This document shows, one piece after another, positions 39,007-49,477 of a stretch of 64,000 nucleotides of DNA. The notes below the pieces were generated by a model. That model did not search any database. It was not told the DNA's origin and saw only the letters and a program-made list of their open reading frames with translations. The position numbers were made by a program, and so were the translations under genes. How positions within the stretch are numbered: the stretch's first letter is position 1; every line of letters starts with the position of its first letter. The stretch is from the NCBI GenBank assembly GCA_934121905.1, contig CAKOVI010000003.1, forward strand, positions 1 to 64,000, given 5' to 3'. Source of the DNA: an uncultured Clostridia bacterium (lineage in GTDB: Bacteria; Bacillota; Clostridia; TANB77; CAG-508).

Positions 39007-40479
39007 TTAGAATTTACATAAACATAATGTATCTCCCTTAAATTTTAATTGTCCTTTTTCAAAATTTTCCCAATTATAATTTTTAAATTCTTCTTCTATT
39101 TCTGGGTCGTTTTCTACTTCTGTTAAATCTCTTCCACAGTAATATTTTAGAATATATAATATACTCCAATTATTCATATATGCCTTTATATTGGTATCTC
39201 CTGTTGCAAATATGCCACTATATGTATATCCTATAGCTTTATCCTCATATATAGATATTTTCGTAATTTTATTTTCTGTATCTTTTTCGTATTTATCTAT
39301 TTCTTCTGATATTTCTTTAGTTATTTGATAATCTATAGCATTTAGCTTATATCTATCTGTTTCAATAATGTTAAATCTATAAAATTGTACCGATAATAGT
39401 ATTACGCTCATTGTTAGCATAATATATTTAACATATATTTTTATATCATAATTCATAAATGCATATAAACTTAAAATTCCGAATAATGCTGCATATGAAT
39501 ATGTACTTCTAGCAACAAACCATATTGATTCTGTATTTTGCATCAATTGTGGTGCTACAGCTCCAATTATAACTGCTACGATAATATAAAATATTTTAGA
39601 TAAATCTATTAATTTAGATTTTGTGTCTACCTTTTTTGTTAAAATCTGATATATAATTAATCCTAACAATACAATTATTAAAATTAGTAAAAAATATTTT
39701 GGTAAGATTCTATATGTTGATTTTATCATTTCCCAAGTACTATTTCCCACTTTTTTTAAAGATTCAGACCAAATAATATTTCCACTTACTCTACTAGATT
39801 TACATACAATTTTTATTAATACATAATCAATTATAGCTGGTATTCCATAGCTTAGTGCTACCACAATATTATTTATTATAAATTCTTTTATATTTTTAGA
39901 ATATTTTAATATATATATAATTGCTATTGCTATAAAAATTCCTACTACTCCTTGATATGAGAAATTTGAAAGTAGCATATATATAAAGGTCTTTATTAAA
40001 TGTTTCTTTTCTTTATCTTCTAGCCATTTTTTTATTTCTCCTACCGCAAATACACTCATCATAACTGAAAATATCATTATTCCTTTTTCTATAAATAAGA
40101 ATAATTCTATAGAAAAAGCATTTATTATAATAAGTACTGGTAAAATTACTTTCATAGATTTGCTTTTTATATCTTTTTCAATAATTGTATATAATTTGTA
40201 TAAACTTACAATCATACAAATTATAGCTGTTATAAGTGATATTATATACACTACTTCTGGTTTTATTTTTAATATTTTTAAAAGTCCACCTACTATTATT
40301 AATAAAAATCTTCCTGATGATGCAAATTGGTAACAAAATTGTTTCAAAGAAAATGTTAAGGTTGCATAAGAGTCAACTGCGAACTCCATTCTCAAAAATA
40401 CTCCAAAAAATATTAAAACAATTGCTGTAAAAATCCATAAATTTTTATCATTTACTATATTTTTTATTTTTTCTTTCAT
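39007..40479 (-). CDS. Polytopic glucosyltransferase-like membrane protein (GtrII type)
   Basis: 490 residues from MKEKIKNIV (after GAGGTGG), about eleven membrane helices and a soluble tail. The early loop RMEFAVDSYATL and the arrangement fit the Gtr-type GT-C family (moderate certainty). It would use the donor made by the gene at 38038. Confidence 0.72.
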   Translation of the reverse strand: MKEKIKNIVNDKNLWIFTAIVLIFFGVFLRMEFAVDSYATLTFSLKQFCYQFASSGRFLLIIVGGLLKILKIKPEVVYIISLITAIICMIVSLYKLYTIIEKDIKSKSMKVILPVLIIINAFSIELFLFIEKGIMIFSVMMSVFAVGEIKKWLEDKEKKHLIKTFIYMLLSNFSYQGVVGIFIAIAIIYILKYSKNIKEFIINNIVVALSYGIPAIIDYVLIKIVCKSSRVSGNIIWSESLKKVGNSTWEMIKSTYRILPKYFLLILIIVLLGLIIYQILTKKVDTKSKLIDLSKIFYIIVAVIIGAVAPQLMQNTESIWFVARSTYSYAALFGILSLYAFMNYDIKIYVKYIMLTMSVILLSVQFYRFNIIETDRYKLNAIDYQITKEISEEIDKYEKDTENKITKISIYEDKAIGYTYSGIFATGDTNIKAYMNNWSILYILKYYCGRDLTEVENDPEIEEEFKNYNWENFEKGQLKFKGDTLCLCKF

Positions 40480-40492
40480 TTTCCACCTCAAA

Positions 40493-41269
40493 CTATAATT
40501 GCTCTGCAAATCCTTTTTGTAATTTACTATAAATCCAATATCCTCCAACACATCCAACTATTGCAAGAGCTAATACTATAAGTAATGGCTTCAATTCAAT
40601 CATAGAATGTGAATAAAAAATGCTTCTATATGCGTTTATAATATATGTCATAGGATTATATTTTAATATCCATTGGTATTCTGTAGGTATTGCACTTGGT
40701 GCATAAACTATTGGTGCCGCATAAAATAGCAATTGTAAAGCAATTCCTATAAAATGTTGTAAATCTCTAAGATATACACATACACTTGATATTACAAATG
40801 ATATTGCCAGTATTATCAAATATTGTGTTATGAATATTAGTGGATAAAATACTATAAATCTTGATAATCCCATTCCAGAAAATATTACAAATCCTAGTAT
40901 TATAATAGTAGAAATAAGAAAATTTACTGCTTCTCCTGTTACTACTGATATTGGTATTATTTCTCTTGGGAAATATACTTTTTTTATAATATTTCCATTT
41001 TCTATAAAAGTAAATGCAGACTTATTTACAGCTGCCGAAAAAAATGTCCAAGGTATTAATCCACAACAAAGAAACACTGTATAATGTTCCATTGGATTTT
41101 TTAATATAAGAGAAAATACTATTCCATATACCGCTATTTGAAGTAATGGATTTAAAAATGACCATAATACTCCTAAAAATGAATTTTTGTATTTACTTCT
41201 TACTTCTTTCTTTACGCTAGTTTTTAACAGCTCCCTATATTGGTATAAATTTTTAAATACATTTTCCAT
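40493..41269 (-). CDS. ABC-2 type polysaccharide exporter permease (Wzm/TagG)
   Basis: 258 residues: N-terminal amphipathic segment with KKEVRSKYKNSFLG, then six membrane helices with FLNPLLQIAVYG and LQHFIGIALQLLFYAAPIVY. The ATG overlaps the stop of the upstream gene (TAATG). It pairs with the ATPase at 43592 to export an undecaprenyl-linked glycan or teichoic acid. Confidence 0.9.
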   Translation of the reverse strand: MENVFKNLYQYRELLKTSVKKEVRSKYKNSFLGVLWSFLNPLLQIAVYGIVFSLILKNPMEHYTVFLCCGLIPWTFFSAAVNKSAFTFIENGNIIKKVYFPREIIPISVVTGEAVNFLISTIIILGFVIFSGMGLSRFIVFYPLIFITQYLIILAISFVISSVCVYLRDLQHFIGIALQLLFYAAPIVYAPSAIPTEYQWILKYNPMTYIINAYRSIFYSHSMIELKPLLIVLALAIVGCVGGYWIYSKLQKGFAEQL

Positions 41270-43572
41270 TAATGTCTCTCCCATCCTATTATTTGTTTTA
41301 TTTTATCATAAATTCCCATTTTTCTTAGAACAACTACAATTGGATGTTTTATCTTGTATTCTAAAGTATGTTCATAAAATTGTTCTTTTTTTGCTTTTTT
41401 ATCATATTTTAGTATTATGTGGATATTATCTTGATTGAATTTACTTGATACCCATTCATAATCCATTTTGCTTGAAATTAAAAATTCTGATATAAGTTCT
41501 TTTGTAATTTCTATATTTGTTTGTAAATTGTATCCATTTTTAATTTTCTCTTTATTAGGATTTTGATTTATTTTTGCAAATTCTTCATCCATTTTTGTTA
41601 CCATATTGTCTATTGTAAAACCATTTAAAATCCTATTTCTACAATTCTTTTTATATTCATTTACATTATCTAAAACTTTTTCAATTCCTTGTACATAGCT
41701 CATTATTTCTTTTTCTTTATAATTATAATCATGTATTTGTGTTTCTTTTTGTATGCATGGTACAATCACTCCAACTTTATCATTTATCAGCTCTCTTTGT
41801 CCTCCAACATCTGCTGATACTACTGGTACACCCATGGCTAATGATTCATATGAAGTTAGCGCTAATCCTTCTTTTATAGATGTATTTACGGTTAAATCAC
41901 TTATTTTATATACATTTGCAGTCTCCTTTATGTTTCCAAGGTATATAAATTTTTTTTCTATACCATATTTTTTTATTCTTTTTTTCATTTCTGATAAAAA
42001 TGGTCCGTCTCCTGCAACTATAACCATAAAGTCATTTCTTTTTTTACTTAGTTCTTTTATAACTTCTACCAATAAAAATGGTCTTTTTTGGTCTGCAATT
42101 CTACATATAAAGCTTATTATAAACTTATCATTTGGTACTATTTTATATTCTTCTAATATTTCCTCTTTATTATATAATTCAGGTTTGAACTTATTTTCAT
42201 CTACACCGATATATACTGTCTCAACTTCATTTTCTTTTCTACCAAAATGATTAATAAATATATTTTTGCTATTCCCATTACATGTATATGTTTTATCTAT
42301 TACAGATTGCATCATACTCGAATCTCTTGAAAATCCGCCATTTCTTATGTACCATTCTTCCATATGTACATAATCAATTATTGGTACTTCAGGATGTTTT
42401 GCTTTCAAATATGGCAAAACATTATATCCATATTGGCTGTTAGTATTAAATATTATATTAATATTGTTTTGATAAATTATATGGTTTATAAAACTTATCC
42501 AATCTTTCCTATCTAAGAAAGTTGTTAAATCATATACTGTTGCATATTTTTCAAATTCTTGTCTCCACTCATTTGTACTTGGAATAGTGGATATTATTGT
42601 AAATTCATATTTTTCTTTATCTATTCTAGAGATTAAGTCTAGATTAAATTTGTCTGCTCCTCCTGTTACCATCCACGGAATCAAAATTAGTATATTTATT
42701 TTTCCATTTTCTTTTTGTTTAACATTTACAATTTGTGGTTGTTCATCTAATATTTCTTCCCAATTATAATCTACTTTTGGATATTGAACTCCTGGTTTTT
42801 TATATACAATATCTCTTTTAATTTCATTTACAAGTTTCATTGCTCTTTTTTTATTGCTACTATTAGATTTTTTTAATTCACTTTCTTCTAATGGCTTTAT
42901 TCTATACCAAGTAAGAAGTGAGCCCATTCTTACAGGAAATTTTTGTGCCTTTATAAGTTTTAACCATAAACACCAATCTTCAAATACCTTCTTTTCGTGT
43001 ATCCCAAATCCTCCAACTTTTTGTAAATCTTCTTTTTTTACCATAGATGTTACTGTTAAAATATTTTCATCTAATTCCCAATCTGGATTATACCACTTTC
43101 TCCACAAAAACTCTTTTCCATCAAAATTTATTGTATCTGTATATGCCCAAGAAGCTTTTGGATTTGTCTCTAATGTCCAATAGCAACATTCAAAATAAGT
43201 TTTGTCTATTACATCATCAGAATCTAGAAGCATTATATATTTTGAATCTTCACATGATTTTGCTATACCATAATCACGTGCTGCAGCTGTTCCTCCATTT
43301 TCTTTATATAATACCTTTATTCTACTATCCATTTGTTCTATTTCTTTTAACTTTTCCTTAGCTTCTTTTTCTTGAGAACCATCATCTATAATTATCCATT
43401 CCCAATATGGAAATGTTTGGTTTAATACAGAATTTGCGGTTTCTTGTATATATTTTTGCGAATTATAATATGGTGTAATTATCGAAATTATTGGTTTTTG
43501 ATTATTATCTATGTCAAATTCTATTTTATTTAGTTTTTTTCCGGGATATTGCTTATAATCTATTTTTAACAC
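41269..43572 (-). CDS. Two-domain glycosyltransferase (GT2 + GT4)
   Basis: 767 residues with a GTG start after GAAAGGAAG. The N-terminal GT2 domain (about 25-260) has ISIITPYYNSQ, IIDDGSQ and MLLDSDDVID; the C-terminal GT4 domain (about 285-690) has WMVTGGADKF and ends with EGLALTSYESLAMG, the nucleotide-sugar binding E-x7-E. It may add two sugars to the exported glycan. Confidence 0.88.
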   Translation of the reverse strand: MLKIDYKQYPGKKLNKIEFDIDNNQKPIISIITPYYNSQKYIQETANSVLNQTFPYWEWIIIDDGSQEKEAKEKLKEIEQMDSRIKVLYKENGGTAAARDYGIAKSCEDSKYIMLLDSDDVIDKTYFECCYWTLETNPKASWAYTDTINFDGKEFLWRKWYNPDWELDENILTVTSMVKKEDLQKVGGFGIHEKKVFEDWCLWLKLIKAQKFPVRMGSLLTWYRIKPLEESELKKSNSSNKKRAMKLVNEIKRDIVYKKPGVQYPKVDYNWEEILDEQPQIVNVKQKENGKINILILIPWMVTGGADKFNLDLISRIDKEKYEFTIISTIPSTNEWRQEFEKYATVYDLTTFLDRKDWISFINHIIYQNNINIIFNTNSQYGYNVLPYLKAKHPEVPIIDYVHMEEWYIRNGGFSRDSSMMQSVIDKTYTCNGNSKNIFINHFGRKENEVETVYIGVDENKFKPELYNKEEILEEYKIVPNDKFIISFICRIADQKRPFLLVEVIKELSKKRNDFMVIVAGDGPFLSEMKKRIKKYGIEKKFIYLGNIKETANVYKISDLTVNTSIKEGLALTSYESLAMGVPVVSADVGGQRELINDKVGVIVPCIQKETQIHDYNYKEKEIMSYVQGIEKVLDNVNEYKKNCRNRILNGFTIDNMVTKMDEEFAKINQNPNKEKIKNGYNLQTNIEITKELISEFLISSKMDYEWVSSKFNQDNIHIILKYDKKAKKEQFYEHTLEYKIKHPIVVVLRKMGIYDKIKQIIGWERH

Positions 43573-43591
43573 TTTGTTCTTCCTTTCTACT

Positions 43592-44341
43592 TTATACTGT
43601 TGCTTTTACATATTCATCAACAACTTCATTTGTATTTCCATCCATTTTTATTTTCCCATTACATAGCCATACAGCTCTATCACATAGTTTTTTTACAGAG
43701 CCCATGCTATGTGTTACAAATACCATCGTTTTTCCTTTGCTTTTTAATTCTAACATTTTATCAAAGCATTTATTTTGAAAGTGCTCATCTCCAACAGATA
43801 AAATTTCATCTATTAATAAGATATCTGCATCAACATTTATTGCTACTGCAAATGCAAGTCTCATAAACATTCCTGATGAGTATGTTCTTACCGGGTTGTC
43901 TATAAATGGTCTCAATTCTGAAAAGTCTATTATATCTTCTAGTCTTTCATCTATTTCTTTTTTTGTTAAACCAAATATTGAAGCATTAAAATATATGTTT
44001 TCTCTACCAGAAAAGTCCGGATGAAATCCTGCACCTAATTCTAGTAATGATGTTAATTTCCCATTTGTTGTTATTTTTCCTTTATTTGGATATATTATTT
44101 TTGTCATAAGCTTTAGTAATGTCGATTTTCCGCTTCCATTTGTTCCAATTAAAGCTACAACTTCACCTTTTTTTATTTTTAAATTTATTCCTTGTAATAC
44201 TTCTCTTTTTTCTTTTCTGTTTCTGCTTTTAAAAAACAATAGCTTTTCTTTTATTGTATTTGCTTTGTCTAAATATACATTAAATGTTTTGTATACATTA
44301 TCGACTATTATTTTATAGTCATTTTTTTCTACTTCTTGCAT
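43592..44341 (-). CDS. ABC polysaccharide exporter ATPase (Wzt/TagH)
   Basis: 249 residues: Walker A GTNGSGKSTLL near 73, signature YSSGMFMRLAFA near 159, Walker B ADILLIDEI near 179. No C-terminal carbohydrate-binding domain. It drives the permease at 40493; the start follows AAAGGAG. Confidence 0.92.
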   Translation of the reverse strand: MQEVEKNDYKIIVDNVYKTFNVYLDKANTIKEKLLFFKSRNRKEKREVLQGINLKIKKGEVVALIGTNGSGKSTLLKLMTKIIYPNKGKITTNGKLTSLLELGAGFHPDFSGRENIYFNASIFGLTKKEIDERLEDIIDFSELRPFIDNPVRTYSSGMFMRLAFAVAINVDADILLIDEILSVGDEHFQNKCFDKMLELKSKGKTMVFVTHSMGSVKKLCDRAVWLCNGKIKMDGNTNEVVDEYVKATV

Positions 44342-44381
44342 TTTTACTCCTTTCTATGTTTTATCCTGTAATTTTTTACAC

Positions 44382-45795
44382 TTAAAACCTTTTTTTAAAA
44401 TTTAAAATTTTTTTTGATATTTTATATAGATTTCCTGACTCAAAATTTGCTATCACTTCTGCTAAATCATTTCTTTTTTTTAGTTCATTCACTTCATTAA
44501 TTAATCTGGATTTTTCATTCAATAGTTCTGGTAATTCTTTTTTTATAACTTTGTCTTTATTTTCATTTTGTTCCTCTAAATACAATTTTGCTTTCCAAAT
44601 TTTATCATTTGTTTCTTTACTGATTACTATCTCATTTATTAACTTTACAATATTACTATACCAAATTTTCGAATCAGTATTTACTTTCTTTGCTTCTCTT
44701 AAAACATATATATTTTTTTCGCAATTCAAGTTTTTATAAATATATTCAAAATTAGTACTAACAATTTTCTCTATTTGTTTTGATTTTAATTGTTCTAATT
44801 CCTGTACTATTTCATTGACAGTCTTTTCTTTTAATCCTCTTCCTGAAAAGTTTTCACTAGATGCTACTTCTATGTTATCTTTTGTAACTATTTCTGTAAT
44901 ATTTTCATATCCACTAATAACAGCAATCCTTTTGGTTGCTATTGCCTCTAATATACATCTGTCTAATCCTATAACTATGTCGTTGTCTAGCATTATATCC
45001 AAAACATTATTTCTTGCACCTAAAAAATTCGTATATTCTTTAATATCCTCTAGTTCTTTTTTTACTTCGTTTTCATATTCTCCTCCTCCAACTAGAGTGA
45101 GCTTTGATTCTTTATGTTTTCTATTATATTCTTTAAATATTTTTATCGCATTTCTTATAGATGTTAATTTTTCATTTCCAAATCTGCTTACTATTAAAAA
45201 GTTAGTGATGTTATTTGGTATATTGTTATTTTGTTTTAGCATCCTATCGAATTTTATGCTATTATTAATAACAATATATTTGTCGTCATCTTTTATATTA
45301 TAATGTTTCATATTTTCCTCTTTTGCAGATTCAGTTATAGCTACTATTTTTTCTGCCATATTAAAGAAGATTTCAAATATAGAATCATAACCTATAAAGC
45401 ACTTTTCAAACCATTCATATACCCCACTTATTCCAGTATGAACAAAGGCTACATATGGTGTATTTGTTTCAATACATGCAGGAAACACAGATGATATACA
45501 ATCAAACTGTTGAACATGAACTTGTCCAATTTCGTATTTCTGTATTATTTGTTTTATTTGTTCTGCTTTTTCTAAGTTATATCCGATTTTTCATTTCGAA
45601 ATCAAAGTCTATACATATTGCTCCTATTTTTTTCATCATGTCAGTATAAACTCCATTTCGTGCCAATATTACTAGTTTATATCCTCTTTCTGTAAATTCT
45701 TTTGCTTGATTAATAACCGCCGTTTCTAGCCCACCTATATCTAATCTACGTAAACATATTAATATATTTTTATTCATTATTTTATACTTTTCCAT
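44382..45795 (-). CDS. GT4-like glycosyltransferase; +1 frameshift at CGGA
   Basis: The N-terminal frame (45795-45577) carries the typical start KNILICLRRLDIGGLETAVIN and stops at CGG ATA TAA. The rest, from YNLEKAEQIKQIIQ through CIETNTPYVAFVHTG and the GT4 core (FLIVSRFGNEKL, TLVGGG, DRCILEAIATK), is in the +1 frame. The total is 3n+1 bases, about 470 residues, a normal GT4 length. There is no ribosome binding site for a separate C-terminal piece. First gene of the glycan operon. Confidence 0.86.
45582..45585 (-). other. In-frame CGGA, +1 frameshift site 6
   Basis: Zero frame: ATG AAA AAT CGG ATA TAA. The continuing frame: GGA TAT AAC TTA GAA. Confidence 0.85.
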
Positions 45796-45837
45796 ATTGG
45801 TACCCTTATATTTTGTTTATTAGTTTTTTTCCACCTA

Positions 45838-45867
45838 ATTCTATCACATTTATAACGCATTGTTCAA
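45838..45867 (-). promoter_or_regulatory. Promoter of the glycan operon
   Basis: TTGAAC (45862-45867), 18 bases, TAGAAT (45838-45843), just downstream of the galE terminator and upstream of the gene at 45795. Confidence 0.55.
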
Positions 45868-45878
45868 GCTTTTAATAA

Positions 45879-45920
45879 AAAAATGTCAGAGAATTATAAA
45901 TCTATTCTCCAACATTTTTT
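45879..45920 (-). terminator. Terminator after galE
   Basis: AATGTTGGAGAAT pairs with ATTCTCTGACATT and is followed by a U run on the minus strand. Confidence 0.8.
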
Positions 45921-45922
45921 GT

Positions 45923-46930
45923 TTAGTTTTTATTTTTTTGTATATAGTTCCAAGAATCTCTGCACATATCTTCAATAGTTCTTTTAGCTTTCCATCCAAG
46001 CTCTCTTTCGGCTTTAGTTGAGTCTGCATAAAATTCGTCTAAATCTCCTGCTCTTCTTTGTCCATATTTAAATGGAACTTCTATATTATTTACCTTACCA
46101 AATGTTGTAACTAATTCTAATACACTTACAGGTTTTCCTGTTCCCAAATTATAATAATATACTCCATTTTCAGATTTATCTAATTTTTCTAATGCTTTTA
46201 TATGACCAATTGCTAAATCTACCACGTGTAAATAATCTCTCAAGCATGTTCCATCTGGTGTGTTGTAATCATTTCCAAATATTGTTAATTCTTTTAGTTC
46301 TCCAATTGCTACTTTTTGAACATATGGCATTAAATTATTTGGTATTCCATTTGGATTTTCACCAAGTAAACCAGATTCATGTGCCCCAACTGGATTAAAA
46401 TATCTAAGTATTGATATTTTCCATGTATTATCTGCATTATATAAATCTTCTAATATTTTTTCTATCATTATTTTTGTAGTTCCATAAGGACTTGATGCAT
46501 GTTTTCTTTCCATTGTTTCAACATATTTTGGTACTTCTTGCTCACCATATATTGTTGCAGATGAACTGAATACAAATTTTTTCACTCCATATTTTTCCAT
46601 TGTTTGTAGTAAAATTATTGCACCTGATACATTATCATAATAATATTTTAATGGTTCTCTTACTGATTCTCCAACTGCTTTAAATCCTGCAAAATTCATA
46701 ACTGCTTCTATATCATTTTCTTCGAATACTTTTTCCAATTTTTCTCTATCCATATAATCTATTTCATAAAATTTAAAGTCTTTTCCAGTTATTTTTTTTA
46801 TTGCCTCTAAAGCTTCTTTATTGCTGTTTGAAAAATCGTCCACTATAACTATATCTTTTCCTTGTTTTAGTAATTCAACTGCTGTGTGACTTCCTATATA
46901 TCCAGCCCCACCTGGTAATAAAATTGCCAT
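45923..46930 (-). CDS. galE: UDP-glucose 4-epimerase
   Basis: 335 residues. Rossmann motif GGAGYIGSHTAVELL (7-21), FSSSATIYG (Ser/Thr of the catalytic triad), SPYGTTK (YxxxK), LRYFNPVGAHESG and GTCLRDYLHVVDL. It supplies UDP-galactose for the adjacent glycan cluster. Start after GGAGG. Confidence 0.95.
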   Translation of the reverse strand: MAILLPGGAGYIGSHTAVELLKQGKDIVIVDDFSNSNKEALEAIKKITGKDFKFYEIDYMDREKLEKVFEENDIEAVMNFAGFKAVGESVREPLKYYYDNVSGAIILLQTMEKYGVKKFVFSSSATIYGEQEVPKYVETMERKHASSPYGTTKIMIEKILEDLYNADNTWKISILRYFNPVGAHESGLLGENPNGIPNNLMPYVQKVAIGELKELTIFGNDYNTPDGTCLRDYLHVVDLAIGHIKALEKLDKSENGVYYYNLGTGKPVSVLELVTTFGKVNNIEVPFKYGQRRAGDLDEFYADSTKAERELGWKAKRTIEDMCRDSWNYIQKNKN

Positions 46931-47125
46931 ATTTAATTCCTCCTATCGTATTTTTTCTTTCATATTTTACCACATTTTTATCTTATGATTCAAGCATTTT
47001 TCAAAACTATTATGCATTTTTTCCCTGTATTTTTATTAACTTATTATTTACAAATCTTACCTTTGAAAAAAAATCAATTTTATGTTAACATATATTATGA
47101 TATACAAATGAAAGGTCATGATGTT

Positions 47126-47401
47126 ATGGAAAAAATTAAAAATATTATAAAATTAGATTATTTAAAAGCTTTATTACATAATTTAGATAAAACAGATTTA
47201 AAAATAATGAAATTAGGACTAAAAATATGTTTTAGTATTTTGCTATTTTCTGTGCTAATTCTTTCTTTTTATTTAACTACCTCTCACAAATTCTTTTTAT
47301 ATGAGTTGGGTATTAATATTTTTAGAGTTAGCACATATATAGCTGTTGAATTTATAGTTTGTGGGATTGTGGTGGATACCTTAAAAAAGAATATAATTTG
47401 A
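47126..47401 (+). CDS. Small membrane protein, unknown function
   Basis: 91 residues from MEKIKNIIKLD after AAAGG, with two hydrophobic segments (about 30-50 and 65-85). No family recognised. The longer upstream open frame has no binding site. Confidence 0.55.
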   Translation: MEKIKNIIKLDYLKALLHNLDKTDLKIMKLGLKICFSILLFSVLILSFYLTTSHKFFLYELGINIFRVSTYIAVEFIVCGIVVDTLKKNII

Positions 47402-47416
47402 AAATGTAATACAATA

Positions 47417-47458
47417 AATGTTGAGGTGCATATATTAATTTTAAGCTCCTCAACATTT
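47417..47458. terminator. Bidirectional terminator between convergent genes
   Basis: AAATGTTGAGG faces CCTCAACATTT; it serves the plus-strand gene ending at 47401 and the minus-strand gene ending at 47473. Confidence 0.75.
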
Positions 47459-47472
47459 TAATTTTTCTTACA

Positions 47473-48825
47473 TTATAATAATGCTGTCATATATATTGGA
47501 ATATATATAATATCATTATCTTCTTTCAAATCTTTTGTGTGGATTATTATAGATTTATCTAAATAATCATTATATTTATTTTTCAATTTTTTTAGTGATG
47601 CAAAAGTATATCTATCACCAGACTTTACTTCAATTGGTATAATGTTATGTCTAGAAGTTATTTTATCTGCTGAAATTAGAAAATCGACTTCCATCGTTTC
47701 AGAACTGTCTTCTCTCTCATTTCTTGAAAAGAAATATAATTTTCTTCCGGAACTCACTAACATTTGTGCAACTATATTTTCTAAAATCATTCCTTCATTA
47801 AATGACAATTTATCAAAAAGAATTTTTTTGTAGATTTCTTCATTGACTATATTTTTTTCATTAAATGTCATTGATAATAGTAAGCCTGTATCAAACATAT
47901 AACATTTTAATGAGTTTGTATCCATTCTTTGTCCTAAACCAATATTAGGTTCTGTTGTATTATACGCAATATTTACTAAACACGCATCATTTAACCAATA
48001 AAATGCACCTTCATAATTTCTATATCTTGCATTTTCATCTAAACTTGAAATGTTAAATTTCTTTTTATGCTTTTGTAATTGTGATGGTATTGTGTCAAAT
48101 ATTTGCTCTACTTTTAAATTTAATTCTTCTGAATGTTTTCTGATATCTTCTCTATATAAATTCAATATATTTCTCTTAATTCTATCAACTTTTTCAAAGT
48201 CTCTTGTCTTTGAATACATTTCTACTGCTTGTGGCATTCCTCCAACAATCATATATTCTTTAAAATAATCCATTGCTTTGCGATGCAGTGCTTGACCTAA
48301 TGGCCTTTTCTTTTCATAACATTCTTTTATAAAATCCATTAAAGTATCATTTCCCATAGCCCATAAAAATTCTTCAAAATCAAATGGATACATTTTTAGT
48401 TTTTCTTCTTCTGATGGAATTAATATATCTTTTACATTCTTTTTTATAGATATTAATGAACCTGTTTCTATATAATCATATCTTCCATCTGCAACAAGAT
48501 GTTTTATAGCTCCTCTCGCCTTTGGACAAAATTGTATTTCATCAAAAATAAATAAGGATTCTCTTTCATATAATTTTATTCCATAATATTGTGATAAATA
48601 TGTAAATAAATAGTCTAAATTATCCAAATAGTCGTTAAATAGTCTCTTTACCTCATCTGCCGCTTTGGAAAAGTCTATTAATATAAATGATTTATAATTT
48701 TCTTTTGCAAATTTCTCAGCTATATAACTTTTTCCAACTCTTCTAGCTCCTTCAATTAGCAATGCTGTTGAGCCATTACTTTCTTTTTTCCATTTTAGGA
48801 TGTTTTCATATATTTTTCTCTTCAT
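47473..48825 (-). CDS. AAA ATPase with C-terminal DUF4143 nuclease-like domain
   Basis: 450 residues: Walker A IEGARRVGKSYIAE near 25, Walker B LFIFDEIQF near 90, then a winged-helix region and a C-terminal DUF4143 domain with PIEVKSGDRY, an (E)xK pattern of PD-(D/E)XK nucleases. Common orphan ATPase in gut Firmicutes; function unknown. Its upstream region holds three copies of a short motif. Confidence 0.85.
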   Translation of the reverse strand: MKRKIYENILKWKKESNGSTALLIEGARRVGKSYIAEKFAKENYKSFILIDFSKAADEVKRLFNDYLDNLDYLFTYLSQYYGIKLYERESLFIFDEIQFCPKARGAIKHLVADGRYDYIETGSLISIKKNVKDILIPSEEEKLKMYPFDFEEFLWAMGNDTLMDFIKECYEKKRPLGQALHRKAMDYFKEYMIVGGMPQAVEMYSKTRDFEKVDRIKRNILNLYREDIRKHSEELNLKVEQIFDTIPSQLQKHKKKFNISSLDENARYRNYEGAFYWLNDACLVNIAYNTTEPNIGLGQRMDTNSLKCYMFDTGLLLSMTFNEKNIVNEEIYKKILFDKLSFNEGMILENIVAQMLVSSGRKLYFFSRNEREDSSETMEVDFLISADKITSRHNIIPIEVKSGDRYTFASLKKLKNKYNDYLDKSIIIHTKDLKEDNDIIYIPIYMTALL

Positions 48826-48864
48826 AAGAATTCACCTCTCTTTGCATATCTAACAATAATTATA

Positions 48865-48948
48865 GCACAAAATCAAGAATAATTCAATGTGTATTTTGCA
48901 CAAAATCAAGAATAATATTAGCACTATCATACACAAAATCAAAAATAG
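48865..48948 (-). promoter_or_regulatory. Triple TTGATTTTGTG motif upstream of the DUF4143 ATPase
   Basis: TATTCTTGATTTTGTGC occurs twice and a variant (TTTTTGATTTTGTGT) once. The copy nearest the gene includes a TATAAT just after it. Possibly operator sites. Confidence 0.45.
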
Positions 48949-48975
48949 TGAGTTTTTTCTACAAATTTTTCTGAC

Positions 48976-49004
48976 AAAAAAAGAATAGCTTATAACTACT
49001 CTTT
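48976..49004 (-). terminator. Terminator after secG
   Basis: AAAGAGTAG pairs with CTATTCTTT, followed by a U run. Confidence 0.7.
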
Positions 49005-49011
49005 AATCTCA

Positions 49012-49263
49012 TTATTTAATTGAATATATAGCTCCTAAAATAATGCATAGTACTACAAGTATAATACCTAAAATAACTGTCCATTTTTTTTGTTTTCCTT
49101 CTTTGGTATTACCTTTGTTTTTTTCGAAGAAGTTGTTTGCTGATGTTCCTGTTATTGTTGCAGATAAACCTTCATCTTCTTTTGATTGTACCATTGCAAG
49201 GATTATTAGTGCTAAACAAACTATAAAATAAATTACAATACATATACCTTTTACTATTTGCAT
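49012..49263 (-). CDS. secG: Protein translocase subunit SecG
   Basis: 83 residues, two membrane helices (about 4-24, 60-80) separated by a polar loop with QSKEDEGLSATITG, the SecG pattern. Part of SecYEG. Confidence 0.92.
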   Translation of the reverse strand: MQIVKGICIVIYFIVCLALIILAMVQSKEDEGLSATITGTSANNFFEKNKGNTKEGKQKKWTVILGIILVVLCIILGAIYSIK

Positions 49264-49288
49264 TTATTTTTCCTCCCTGATGGAATTA

Positions 49289-49477
49289 TTATTCATTATT
49301 ATCTTTTTTTACTACGATTTGTTTTCCATCATAGTATCCACAGTTTGAACATAATGTGTGTGGTAATACTGGTTCACCACAATTTGAGCATTTTGCAAAT
49401 TTTGGTGCTTCTAATTTCCATGTTGATCTTTTGCTATGTGTTCTAGCTTTTGACCATCTTCTTTTTGGTTGTGCCAT
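49289..49477 (-). CDS. rpmF: 50S ribosomal protein L32
   Basis: 62 residues: AQPKRRWSKARTHSKRSTWK, then a zinc ribbon CSNCGEPVLPHTLCSNCGYY. Zinc-binding form of L32. Confidence 0.96.
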   Translation of the reverse strand: MAQPKRRWSKARTHSKRSTWKLEAPKFAKCSNCGEPVLPHTLCSNCGYYDGKQIVVKKDNNE

